Source: CAVTRI01 sp963737075
GTDB lineage: Bacteria; Actinomycetota; Acidimicrobiia; Acidimicrobiales; Palsa-688
Length of the DNA: 64,000 nucleotides
Direction: 5' to 3'
NCBI GenBank assembly: GCA_963737075.1
Contig: CAVTRI010000002.1
Span: forward strand, 1,178,001-1,242,000
Below, piece by piece: positions 1 to 8,681 of the stretch. The position numbers and the translations under genes were made by a program. How positions within the stretch are numbered: the stretch's first letter is position 1; the number at the start of each line of letters is the position of its first letter. The notes under the pieces are model-generated. The model was not told the DNA's origin. It searched no databases and saw only the letters and a list, made by a program, of their open reading frames with translations.

Positions 1-156
1 GCGCGGAGCGTACTGAGGCTGCTGTCGGTGATTGCGGCGAGACCAAGTGTGCACCCCGTGGCAAGTGTAGGGCTGGACAAGACTCTGACCACTGCAATAT
101 ATTGCGATGGTCAGTTTCTGTGGGCTTCTGGCCGTCGGGTGCGAAGGGAGGAGTCG

Positions 157-2040
157 GTGCGAGGGCCGGTGAAGACGCTTCGGGGTGTGGGGGTCGCGCT
201 AGCTCTCAGTGCGGCGGCGTTTCTTCCTGTCCAGGGAGCGGGGGCGTCGGGTGCTACCGCTGTCGCTGGATCGGTTCCCCCAGAGCCTGGTCAGCAACTT
301 CGGGTCCCTGCCTCGATTTCGGAGCTGCCGGTGCCCCCAACGGTACCAGCCAGCGGAGTGTGCACGCATCCGACCGGCTGCCTTTCCGGCAACTGGGGAG
401 GCGTCGGCACCCCCGGTTTCTACTGGGATTCGCGTTATGTGCTGGTGGGTCTGACATATGCAGGCGCACCCAGCAGCGGGCCCGCCAGTATTTACAGCGG
501 ACCGCAGGTCGTGCTCGAGAGGACGGACGGCGGGACCTTCCCCGACGGGGATGCCTGGAAGTGCGTCACCTGCGGGGTGTCGATGCCTTCGACCATCGTC
601 AGGGGCGACTTCACCTATCCGCCGCCCCGGGCACTACCGGGTGACAGACAAGTACTGGTGGGCAATGGCATTCTCGACTGCAGCGGTCCGAGCGGTGCCC
701 TTCTTAGGCTCTCCGACCCAACGTGCACGCCGGCGGACACCCATATCAATCCCATCTACTGGGGCGACGCTCCCCTCGGAGCGCCCAGTCCGAACCCGCA
801 AACGAACCCATTCGGCAATGGGCGGGAGTGGCGTCTCAGCCCCGACGGCGCGCACCTCGAATGGGACTCCCTGTTGATCACCAGCACCGGCTTCGCGGAG
901 GACGAGTTCGAAGGCGCACTCTCGTGGGATTCTGCCAATCAGCGGTATGACCTGACCGATGTGTACTTCCTGCCTCAGCCATCGCCTTGGGTGGTCCAGG
1001 GCAATCAGCTCGTGTTCCGCCAGCAAGCCATGATCGGTGAGGCGAGGGGCTGGACAAGCGACGGCCGATCGATTCTCGGGATCCAGGCCTACGAGGACAA
1101 CAGTGTTGATGGGTGGGCCACGACGCTGACGACGGGTCAATCGCATCCTGTAACGGTTCATGCCGAGTACACCGACCCTATGCAGATGTCGCCCAACGGT
1201 TTGTGGATGATCAATGATGAGGCCAAGGGTAACGGCCGCATGGACTGGATTTCGGGCCTTGAAGGCATCTCCCCAATCTCGTCCAACCTGGTGAGCCTCG
1301 GTGTTATCTCTCAGATGCGTAACAACGGCAACCGCAGGTTCTTCGAACCATGGCTGACGAGCACTGTTGTACCGAAGACGGAACAGGTCAACGCGGCGGT
1401 CGCCGATCCGAACTGGAACGCTGCAGCTGACCCGGCTTGGCTGGCCAACAGTGCCGGAGTGGTGTGGGTAGAGAACTTCGCCTGCGGGGCGAATCCAACA
1501 CCTCATCAGTGTGCAGGTTCGACCGAGCCTGGCGGGAGGAACAGTCGGCTCATGATCGCTCGCTTAGGGTTGCCCCCCAGCCCGGCAATCCCGCCGGCCC
1601 CGATCTCGAACACAGCTCCGGCGGCTTGGGCCATCCCGTACACTCCCGGTCAGACTTTGCCGACCTTTCCGCCTATCCCCAGTGGCACTTACACGGTCGA
1701 GGGCAACGTGGTCGGCTACGCCACCGTGGTGATCGCCGACAACTCGACCAACTCCGCGATCCAGAGCATCCAGGTCACCTATCACAACTATGTCCAGTCT
1801 CGGGGACTCAATGTTGTGAACGGCACAGAGAGCGTGAACACCAATACTCCGGGATTCATGACCTGGAATGACAACCTGACCGTCTTTGGTCTTCAAGGAT
1901 CCGGCCAGTTGGTGACGAGTCCAGGTGGGTTCTCAGTGAACGTCAACGCCCTGAACTTCAGTAACAACTTCCAAGCCACAGGGACAATGACAACGACGCT
2001 CAACGGAATTACCTACACTCAGCCCGCGAACGGAACCTGA
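157..2040 (+). CDS. Secreted protein of unknown function, possible beta-propeller
   Basis: The GTG at 157 is chosen as start because a GGGAGGAG ribosome site lies just upstream. It gives a basic N-terminus (VRGPVKTLR) followed by a hydrophobic stretch and small residues, a typical Sec signal peptide; the frame is open further upstream but without a signal-like start. The mature part of about 590 residues is rich in Pro, Gly, Asn and Trp and repeats a pattern of the kind seen in PD40/TolB blades (SPDGAHLEWD, TSDGRSILG, SPNGLWMINDE). Two Cys pairs near the front (CTHPTGC, CVTC) could form disulfides. The last 110 residues look like a separate Thr/Asn-rich beta domain. Inference: an exported binding or scaffold protein. 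I do not recognise the family. Confidence 0.7.
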   Translation: MRGPVKTLRGVGVALALSAAAFLPVQGAGASGATAVAGSVPPEPGQQLRVPASISELPVPPTVPASGVCTHPTGCLSGNWGGVGTPGFYWDSRYVLVGLTYAGAPSSGPASIYSGPQVVLERTDGGTFPDGDAWKCVTCGVSMPSTIVRGDFTYPPPRALPGDRQVLVGNGILDCSGPSGALLRLSDPTCTPADTHINPIYWGDAPLGAPSPNPQTNPFGNGREWRLSPDGAHLEWDSLLITSTGFAEDEFEGALSWDSANQRYDLTDVYFLPQPSPWVVQGNQLVFRQQAMIGEARGWTSDGRSILGIQAYEDNSVDGWATTLTTGQSHPVTVHAEYTDPMQMSPNGLWMINDEAKGNGRMDWISGLEGISPISSNLVSLGVISQMRNNGNRRFFEPWLTSTVVPKTEQVNAAVADPNWNAAADPAWLANSAGVVWVENFACGANPTPHQCAGSTEPGGRNSRLMIARLGLPPSPAIPPAPISNTAPAAWAIPYTPGQTLPTFPPIPSGTYTVEGNVVGYATVVIADNSTNSAIQSIQVTYHNYVQSRGLNVVNGTESVNTNTPGFMTWNDNLTVFGLQGSGQLVTSPGGFSVNVNALNFSNNFQATGTMTTTLNGITYTQPANGT

Positions 2041-2208
2041 CGAGGCATGCGTGGCGGCCACGGGCCAGTTCGTCGATCGGTGCACCAAGGCAATGCTGTA
2101 GGTGGGTTAGGGGCACCGAAGGGGTCCACGGCGACGCGAACCTGTCAATTTTTGTCGTCGGGCATGAGCCCAGTCTGTCGGAGATTATTCCGGGGGACTT
2201 GCTCACAG

Positions 2209-2321
2209 CCTAGTGCCCAAGCAGAAAAGGTTGGCCTGCTTGTCGGTGTTCAAGGAGGCAACGCTGAGAGGCGAATCTACGAAGCGACAAGCAGGCCAAC
2301 CTTTCCGGAGGGGGCACTAGG
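2209..2321. repeat. 113-bp inverted-repeat element (MITE-like hairpin)
   Basis: The arm starting CCTAGTGCCC at 2209 and containing AGGTTGGCCTGCTTGTCG is repeated in inverse orientation, ending GGGCACTAGG at 2321. The arms are about 40 bp and imperfect, around a loop of about 30 bp. This is either a miniature inverted-repeat element or the two ends of a deleted insertion sequence. The outer CTAG at each end could be a target duplication. No coding capacity. Confidence 0.55.
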
Positions 2322-2365
2322 TGCCGAACCGTAGCCCCCCTAAGGTTCAGCGGAGGTGCGCCCTA

Positions 2366-3637
2366 AGTACATCGCTTCATAAATACGTTCACGTAACTAC
2401 ACTCGTGTGATTAAGCCTCCGCGTAACGTATGGGCTTCCCGGGGAGGGAAGCCGTGCCGAGGAAGAGCCCTTACACGCTGAGGTTGAGCCAACAAGAGCG
2501 ACGAGAGTTGGAAGCGCGGGCACGGAGATATACGTCGCCGTATCGAGACGTAGTCCGAGGCAAGATCGTTCTCCTGGCGGCCGAAAAACTGGACAATGAC
2601 GACATCGCAGCCCGCTTGGTCACCCGACGCGAGATCGTCTCCAAGTGGCGCAAGCGCTCTTCGAACACGTTCTGCCGGCCTTGACGAGCGCCCCCGTGGC
2701 GGCCGGCCCCCGGTCTTTTCCCCCTGAGGTGGTCGTCGCCGTCAAAGCCCTGGCTTGTGAGCTGCCCTCCAAGCTCGGCGTTCCTCTCTCGCGACTTCAC
2801 GTGCCCGACATCACCAGCGAGGTCACGGCCCAGGAGTCGTGGCTGAGATCTCCGGGACCACGATCTAGCGGTGGCTGTCCGAAGACGCCATCCAGCCCTG
2901 GAGGCACCGCTCGTGGATCTTTCCCGGGACCCCCACTTCGAGATCAAGGCAGGACGGGTCCTGGACCTCTACGCACGCCAGTGGGAAAGCAGGCGGCTCA
3001 CCAACTCCGACCATGTCATCTCCGCCGACGAGAAGACCTCCATCCAAGCCAGGCTGCGCTGCCATTCGACGCTCGGGCCCGGCCCCGCACGCCACACGCG
3101 CGTCGAGCACGAATACGACCGGGGCCGTTCCCCTTGCCTACCTCGCCGCCTGGGACGCGCACCACGCAAGGGTGTTCGGCCGATGCGAGCCCACCACCGG
3201 GATCAAGCCATTCGACCGCCTCGTCGAACAAGTCATCACGACCGACCCGTACGCTTCCGCCCGCAGGGTGTTCTGGGTCCGTCGACAACGGCAGCAGCCA
3301 CCGCGGCACCGCTGCCGTCGAACGAGTCCAGCACCGCTTGACCACCACCAGGCTCGTACAACTGCCCATCCACGCCTCATGGCTCAACCAAGTCGAGATC
3401 TACTTCTCCATCGTCCACCGCAAGGTACTCACCCCCAACGACTTCACCGACCCCGACCAGGTGCAGTCCCGCCTGCTCGCCTTCGAACGCCGCTACGAAC
3501 AAGCGACCGTTCCCTTCCAGTGGAAATACACCCGCAGCCACCTCGCCAAGCTCATGGCGACCCGCCGACAAAACCCCACGACCAGGCCGCCGCCTGACCG
3601 CACGCCGATACGTGATCGAAATTACGGGCCGGAGCAC
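2366..3637 (+). mobile_element. Degenerate IS630-family element, copy A
   Basis: The boundaries come from imperfect terminal inverted repeats of about 35 bp. The left end begins CTAAGTACATCG (TA at 2364-2365) and the right end, read on the other strand, begins CTTAGTGCTCCG (TA at 3638-3639). They share a CGTTCACGT / CGATCACGT block about 25 bp in. TA target sites are the hallmark of the IS630/Tc1-mariner group. The single cargo is the broken transposase at 2430-3597. It is about 370 bp shorter than copy B at 8588 because it lacks that copy's passenger gene. Confidence 0.65.
2430..3597 (+). pseudogene. IS630-family transposase, multiply frameshifted
   Basis: The N-terminal helix-turn-helix part (LSQQERRELEARARRYTSPY, then RREIVSKWRKR) is read in one frame to about 2665. 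A frameshift there hides GLDERPRGGRP. At 2716-2727 the frame reads TTTTCCCCC followed by TGA, after which the next part (VVVAVKALACELP) is in the +1 frame. The DDE core is scattered over three frames: ISADEKTSIQAR near 3040, AYLAAWDAHHARVFGR near 3150, VDNGSSHRG near 3290 and NQVEIYFSIVHRK near 3400. At least four frame changes make it non-functional. It is clearly homologous to the transposase at 8682. Confidence 0.85.
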
Positions 3638-3832
3638 TAAGTCCGGGTCGAAAAGCGCCCAGATCGTCGGTTATCGCGGGCCACCTTCCACGTGCCTACG
3701 CAAGGGCTCCGAAATCAGGCACATCTCGAAGGCGGGCCGCTTCCCCGTCAGTGCCGGGCTCGTACCGGTATGGGGCGGCCGGATCTGGTTGGTTGGGGCC
3801 GTGAATGGTGCGACTGGTGGGCAGGATCCAGG

Positions 3833-4933
3833 CTAACCCGACCACAGGTGGGCGAGGGCGGTCGCTCGTGGGAGCAGCCACCGGGCCGAGGGGCCGGCTG
3901 TCCACACTCCTTTGGAGGTTTGGATCAGATCGAGGCCGAGCAGGACAAACCGGAGACTGTGGAGGTCGCTCAGGGTGCGAGCCTCGTCGAGAGGCTGTCC
4001 TTGGCTTGTGGCCCATCGGTCACCGAGCAGGCCCAGCAGGCGGCCGGCCAGGTCTTGCGGCCTGCTCGGCCCCTCAGCGGCGAGAAGCGCGAGGGCGTCG
4101 CCGGTGAGGATCGACGTGAAGCCGTAGACGGGTCCGAACCACGATCGCAGGCACCGGATCACCTCGATGTCGTCGCCAGCGACGCGGGTGGGGGTGAGGA
4201 CGCCCTTGCGCAGGCGGAGAAGGCCCACCTCGCGCAGTAGGTCGTGCAAGGCCGCCAGCGGCGGAAGGTCCTCCTCGATCGAGGCGGGGCGGCCGAGCGG
4301 GTACCAGCTCGGATAGTGCTCCTGGACCTGGCGGACCAAGGCACGCGGTAGGCGTCCGCCCGGTGTCAGCTTCACCCCGTCGGCGGCCAGGCCGAGTACG
4401 AGGCGAACTGGTGCCGGTACTGCACCTACGGTCTGCTGGACGAGGAGGCCGGCTGCCGCCAGGTCGAAGCTGTCGTTCCAGGCTCCGGCCCAGCCCTTCA
4501 GGTGGTCGTGCTCCGGGTCCGTGGGGTCGGCCAGTACCTTTAGGAAGTCGGCATAACCATGGGGCCCGCCGACGTCCTCTGGAGGGCAGGCACCGTCCCC
4601 GGCCACCACCCCGGGGCGATCACCGCCAGCGCCGATCACCTCCACCTCGTGCTCCCAGCTGTCGCCGAAGTCGTACAGGTAGGTGAACCGGGCGGGTAGT
4701 GCTCGAAGAGGTACACCGGTCTCGTCCCGCTCGTCGTCGAAGGCGTCGGTGTTCGGCATCCCGTAGCGGACGCCGTCGGCCACGAACTGGTGGAGGTGAG
4801 AGTCGGTCCAGCCGATGGCGACCTGCAGGAGATCGTGCAGCTCGGGCAGGAGGACGCCGGCCGGTACGTCGAGCACCCGCAGCACCGGTGGCTCGACCTC
4901 GTCCATCGTCACTCGGAGGCGAGTGGTTCTCAT
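3833..4933 (-). CDS. pRiA4b ORF-3-like (IS1096 passenger TnpR-like) protein
   Basis: The N-terminal 160 residues match the pRiA4b ORF-3 family: LRVTMDEVEPPVLRVLDVP, then a Trp/His segment, FTYLYDFGDSWEHEVEV and CPPEDVGGPHGYADFLKVL. This domain is widespread in bacteria, is often linked to mobile DNA, and has no established biochemical function. The remaining 200 residues are helical with no recognised domain. The start at 4933 (MRTTRLRV) fits the family; an upstream ATG at 4972 in the same frame has GAGGAG only 2 bases away. It is divergent from the TPR-SEC-C gene at 5026, and the short shared promoter region holds a perfect palindrome. Confident on family, not on role. Confidence 0.85.
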   Translation of the reverse strand: MRTTRLRVTMDEVEPPVLRVLDVPAGVLLPELHDLLQVAIGWTDSHLHQFVADGVRYGMPNTDAFDDERDETGVPLRALPARFTYLYDFGDSWEHEVEVIGAGGDRPGVVAGDGACPPEDVGGPHGYADFLKVLADPTDPEHDHLKGWAGAWNDSFDLAAAGLLVQQTVGAVPAPVRLVLGLAADGVKLTPGGRLPRALVRQVQEHYPSWYPLGRPASIEEDLPPLAALHDLLREVGLLRLRKGVLTPTRVAGDDIEVIRCLRSWFGPVYGFTSILTGDALALLAAEGPSRPQDLAGRLLGLLGDRWATSQGQPLDEARTLSDLHSLRFVLLGLDLIQTSKGVWTAGPSARWLLPRATALAHLWSG

Positions 4934-4963
4934 CGTCAAGACGCTACGGGCGGCGGTAACTGA

Positions 4964-4979
4964 AGGAGCCATGGCTCCT
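4964..4979. promoter_or_regulatory. 16-bp perfect palindrome between divergent genes
   Basis: AGGAGCCATGGCTCCT is self-complementary and lies between the divergent starts at 4933 and 5026. A dimeric repressor site is possible. The palindrome also contains the alternative ATG of the leftward gene, so it could instead be chance around a start codon. Confidence 0.3.
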
Positions 4980-5025
4980 CTAGCTCAGCGCCTACCGTGG
5001 GACGGACGCGGAGGAACTTGGAGAC

Positions 5026-6171
5026 ATGCCGGAGATCAGCTTCAACGAGTCCTGCCGACAAATCCGTGCCATCACCGATCACGTGCACGAGCGCGAGACG
5101 TCGAAGGACTGGGATGCGGCTCTCGGCGGCCTCCACGAGCTGCTCGACCACCCGTGCGCCCATCACCAGGTCGCCGCCTACGAGGTGTGGGACGACATCC
5201 ATGAGGTCCACAAGCGGGCGGGCGACTACGACGCGGCCATAGCCGCCAAACAGGAGGCCATCCGCGCCGGCTACCGATCGGAGCCCCACCCCGACGCCGA
5301 CATCGCTGAGTGCCATCTCCTGGCGGGGCGGCGAGCGGAGGCCGACAGTCTGTTCGCCGACCTCCGGGCCCGGACGCCCGACGACGTCTGGCTGTACAAC
5401 TCGGCGGGGTTCTCCTACGCCGGGGTTTCCGATCACAGGGAGTCGGCGCGGTGGTTCCGTGAAGGCATCGACGTCGCTCTCCGCATCGGCGACCCCGACC
5501 AGGTCGTGGTCCAGCTTCTCGAAGGCCTGGAGGACGCATGGGCCGCGCTCGGTGAGACACCCGAGCCGGGACTGAACGACCGTGTCGAGGCCTTCGTCGA
5601 GGCGTGGGAACGGCCCTCGGATCGCGCCCGGCACCGTTGGGACGACCTCCCGCCGCTCGAGAAGCGACGATGTGAGCACTGCGGCTACGACTCGGACACC
5701 TTGAGAAGCTCGGTGGCGAATCGGCGTACCGACCGCCATGACGCCATCTGGGCGCCGTCCCCGGGCCGATCGCCAGCCCGCCTTGCCAGCGCGATGGTGG
5801 TGTCGTTGGCATGGTTCCCCCGGGGCGAATGGGAGAACGCGATCGTCACCTGGCCGGACCTCCTCGAGGACCTCCCGGCCGATCACGCCGAGTACAGCCA
5901 CCGGATCGAGGCGCGCCTCAAGCGCCTGGCGCGCACCCTTGCCGGCCACCCCATGCGGGTGTCTCCTATGACCGTCGACGGTCTCACCGACTTCTGCGCG
6001 GAGGAGGGTGATGCGCCTAGGACCGGGGAGGCCCGCTCTTCCTACGCCGCCGAGATCGCCCGCCGAGGCGGCGCCCTGCCTTGGCCCCCAGGGCGCAACG
6101 CCTCCTGCTGGTGCGGCTCGGGTCGGAAGTACAAGACTTGTTGCGGGCCGATCCCGATGGCGCCGGAGTGA
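5026..6171 (+). CDS. TPR-like protein with C-terminal SEC-C zinc motif
   Basis: Residues 1-200 are helical with TPR character (WDAALGGLHELLDH, GDYDAAIAAKQEAIRAG, ECHLLAGRRAEADSLFADL, NSAGFSYAGVSDHRESARWF). A Cys pair (CEHCGYDS) sits near residue 215. The C-terminus carries a textbook SEC-C motif, CWCGSGRKYKTCC, near residue 365. SEC-C is the zinc-binding tail of SecA and of many stand-alone proteins, where it mediates binding to proteins or the ribosome. A GGAG lies just before the ATG at 5026. It is divergently paired with the pRiA4b-like gene, suggesting shared control. Adapter or chaperone-like role is inference. Confidence 0.85.
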   Translation: MPEISFNESCRQIRAITDHVHERETSKDWDAALGGLHELLDHPCAHHQVAAYEVWDDIHEVHKRAGDYDAAIAAKQEAIRAGYRSEPHPDADIAECHLLAGRRAEADSLFADLRARTPDDVWLYNSAGFSYAGVSDHRESARWFREGIDVALRIGDPDQVVVQLLEGLEDAWAALGETPEPGLNDRVEAFVEAWERPSDRARHRWDDLPPLEKRRCEHCGYDSDTLRSSVANRRTDRHDAIWAPSPGRSPARLASAMVVSLAWFPRGEWENAIVTWPDLLEDLPADHAEYSHRIEARLKRLARTLAGHPMRVSPMTVDGLTDFCAEEGDAPRTGEARSSYAAEIARRGGALPWPPGRNASCWCGSGRKYKTCCGPIPMAPE

Positions 6172-6418
6172 CCCCCGACAGCGGGCTCCCGGAGCGCTCT
6201 TTCCATCCCGCGAAGATCCCGCGGCCGAGGCCGTCCGCCGACGTCCACTCCCGTCTGCGCTGGGACAAAGATTGCTCCTGCCCGCCACCCAACGCCGGCT
6301 TCGGGCCGTATCTTTTCCGCTCTGGCCTAGGGTCGAAAGAGCGGCGGGACGAGAGGAGTGCCTACCCAAGGAGCTCATCGATCGGCGAAGCCGGGCGGGC
6401 CGCCTCGCTGGGCTGAGG

Positions 6419-6943
6419 TCAGAACCCGAAGCGGGTCAGCCCGCCCGGCTCAGTGCCCAGCGCCACGGTCGCCGAGTGGGGTTTGATGCGATACACGTTC
6501 CACGGCGGTGGCCCCAGCGACGGCGCGTTGAACGGCGCGGTGATACCGGACCCGCTCTCATGCACTTCGGCGGGCCACCCCTGGTCCGCCCAGGCCTTGG
6601 CAAGGCGCGCCAGTGTGCCCGGGTCGGTCTCCCGCACTGCCTCACCCTCGACGACGACGTCTGCATCGCGGATCGACACCGCGATCGAGCAGCGCGGGTC
6701 GCCGGCGACGTTACGGCCCTTCCGGGTCCGCGATCCGGTCTGGAAATAGAAGCTTCCGTCCAGCCAAAGCGCACCGACCGCGGTCACGTGAGGGCTGCCG
6801 TCTTCATTCACCGTCGACAGCCACGTCGTGCGAGCGTTGTGGGCGTCTGGGGCCGGCTGCGATCCGGCATCCAGCTTCTCGACGACGTTCGCCCAGTTCA
6901 CGGGGGGCAGCCCTTCCGCCTTACCCAAGTTGATGATGTCCAT
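6419..6943 (-). CDS. PPOX-class flavin/F420-dependent oxidoreductase
   Basis: 174 residues with a split-barrel pyridoxamine-phosphate-oxidase-like fold: TTWLSTVNEDGSPHVTAVGA, FYFQTGSRTRKGRNVAGDPR and CSIAVSIRDADVVVEGEA are the characteristic strands. Actinobacterial members bind FMN or F420 and reduce or oxidise small substrates. The start at 6943 is chosen over the ATG ten codons upstream because AGAAGGGAG sits at the right distance. Monocistronic; facing away from the TPR gene end. The substrate cannot be told. Confidence 0.85.
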   Translation of the reverse strand: MDIINLGKAEGLPPVNWANVVEKLDAGSQPAPDAHNARTTWLSTVNEDGSPHVTAVGALWLDGSFYFQTGSRTRKGRNVAGDPRCSIAVSIRDADVVVEGEAVRETDPGTLARLAKAWADQGWPAEVHESGSGITAPFNAPSLGPPPWNVYRIKPHSATVALGTEPGGLTRFGF

Positions 6944-7315
6944 TGCGGCTCCCTTCTGGTAGCCCGGCGACACTGCTCAGGGTCGTGTTGTCCATCTGAC
7001 GTTTACCGGTCGGCAGAGTCATCGCGTATGAGCGAAGTCGAAGTCATCCCTGCCTCGGTAGTCGGTTCCTGCTTGCTCTGACACGGCGGCGCGACGTCGA
7101 GGAGCTTATGAAGACCACTTCCACCGATCGGGACCATCGGTAGCGGCGCGCCAGAGCCGAGTTGGCGCGGGTCCACCGCGAATTGAAGAAGCTCCGTGCT
7201 GAGGTCGCAGTCTCCGCAGTCTCGCTCGAGAGGTTCCTTACCGTAGGGGGTCTGCAGTGCCCGGTTGGTCGCTGGTCGTCGACGCCCCAGCCTTCAACCC
7301 GACCGGGCGAGTGTG
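6944..7315. other. Intergenic stretch without a supported gene
   Basis: No convincing gene. A short coding-like run on the plus strand around 7150-7240 (ARAELARVHRELKKLRAEV) resembles the coiled-coil part of transposase helper proteins, but has no start or continuation. Confidence 0.3.
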
Positions 7316-7321
7316 TAGTAT
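7316..7321 (+). promoter_or_regulatory. Probable -10 box of a leaderless vapBC transcript
   Basis: TAGTAT ends 6 bases before the ATG at 7328. Transcription would start at or near the A of the start codon, and no ribosome site is visible, so the antitoxin mRNA is probably leaderless, as is common in actinobacteria. No clear -35 box. Confidence 0.4.
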
Positions 7322-7327
7322 GTGTGT

Positions 7328-7558
7328 ATGTCTCGGGTGAACATCTATCTTCCGGACGACCTCGCCGAGGACGCCAAGACGGCGGGGATCAATGTGTCGC
7401 AGGTGGCCCAAGAAGCGTTGCGCGCAGAGCTGCGGCGGCAGCGCATGAGCGACTGGGTGGCCCGCGTCCGCAAACTTCCAGCAACCGGGGCGACCCATGA
7501 CCATGTGATCGACGCGCTGCACGCAGTGCGGGAGGAGATGGGAACCCGCGATGCCTGA
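7328..7558 (+). CDS. VapB/CcdA-like antitoxin
   Basis: 76 residues. The N-terminus MSRVNIYLPDDLAEDAKTAG is a ribbon-helix-helix DNA-binding segment of the type seen in VapB antitoxins. It is followed by a helix (VSQVAQEALRAELRRQRMSD) and a C-terminal toxin-binding tail. It would bind and neutralise the PIN-domain toxin encoded next and repress their shared promoter. The stop overlaps the toxin start by 8 bp, indicating translational coupling. A GTG two codons upstream is an alternative start. Confidence 0.85.
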   Translation: MSRVNIYLPDDLAEDAKTAGINVSQVAQEALRAELRRQRMSDWVARVRKLPATGATHDHVIDALHAVREEMGTRDA

Positions 7559-7946
7559 GGAGGTGTTCGTGGTCGACGCGTCCGTCATCGTCGACTTCGT
7601 GCTCGGCGGCTCCGCGCAGGGCGCGATCGCCGAGCGGCTCTCCAACGTGTCGCTGCACGCCCCCGCGCACCTGGATGCCGAGGTGCTCTCGGCGATTGGC
7701 CGGCTCCACCGAGCGGGTACGCTGACGGTCAGGGAGGCGGGCGAGCGACTTGAGGACGCGGCGGACGTGCCGGTGACGAGACATCTGCTCCGCTCCCTTG
7801 TCCCCGGGGCGTGGCGGCGCCGACAACGCCTGCGGCTCATGGAAGCTCTTTACGTGGAGCTGGCGTCGGCACTGGACGTGCGCCTGCTGACGACCGACAC
7901 TGCGCTGGGACGGGCGACGCGTCGTGCGGAAGTTATCCTCGCCTGA
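7551..7946 (+). CDS. PIN-domain toxin, VapC-like
   Basis: 131 residues. The PIN nuclease acids are visible: Asp9 in VVDASVIVDF, Glu44 in LDAEVLSAIGRL, and Asp116 in LLTTDTAL. The usual third Asp is Glu98 here (MEALYVELASAL), a conservative change. VapC toxins are Mg-dependent RNases that usually cut tRNA or rRNA; the target cannot be inferred. It overlaps the antitoxin stop by 8 bp. The ATG at 7551 has its ribosome site inside the antitoxin gene. Confidence 0.85.
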   Translation: MPEEVFVVDASVIVDFVLGGSAQGAIAERLSNVSLHAPAHLDAEVLSAIGRLHRAGTLTVREAGERLEDAADVPVTRHLLRSLVPGAWRRRQRLRLMEALYVELASALDVRLLTTDTALGRATRRAEVILA

Positions 7947-8681
7947 GCGTGCCGTCTCCAGTTGGCGCCTGTCGAGATATGACGGGGTGACGGGGGTGAC
8001 CGAGCATCTGGGCGCCTCGAACCGGTTCTCCGACCTGCCGGCAGGGTGCGCGGCTTCGTCGTCGGCACTCGGTCCGGTCATCGCGTCGCCCGAGCATCGT
8101 TTTACCCGCGGGATAACTCATCGGGTCGGAGGAGTGATCGAGTCCGGCCCGCCTACCGTGGGCGGTTTGTACGGTTTACGCGTCTGTGCGTAGGAGTTCA
8201 AGCGTTTTGGCGGATGTTCCTCTCGCTCTCGGGGAGCACGCTTCCACCATGAGCGATAACCTGCCCGCAGGACTGGTGTCGTCGGTCGGATGGGAGGAGC
8301 CGTCGGTGGCCGGTGGGGGCTTTGTGTTGCCGACGGGGACGGTGACTCTTCTTCTCAGTGACGTGGAGGGTTCCACCCGGGCCTGGGAGGGCGATCCGGC
8401 CGCCACGCAAGCCCACATGGAGGAGCTCAATGACCTAGTCGACGAGCTCGTCGGCCGTTTCGACGGGGTGCGCCCTGTTGAGGAGGGCGAAGGTGACAGT
8501 TTCGTCGCTGCGTTCGGTCGAGCCCGCGACGCCGTGGGTTGCGCTCTGGCCCTGCAGCTGGCGTTGATGGGCGGCCCTCTCCAACTAAGTGGTCCACCGC
8601 GGAACTACATTGATGTGATTCGATAGGGCGTGCGGCGAGGGGGTGTGGGCGGCGTTGCGTTCATCCGTGAGGGGGGACGTC

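Noticed and set aside
4936..6378. A 480-codon open frame on the minus strand
   Set aside because: Antisense to the TPR-SEC-C gene, whose zinc motif and codon pattern are convincing.
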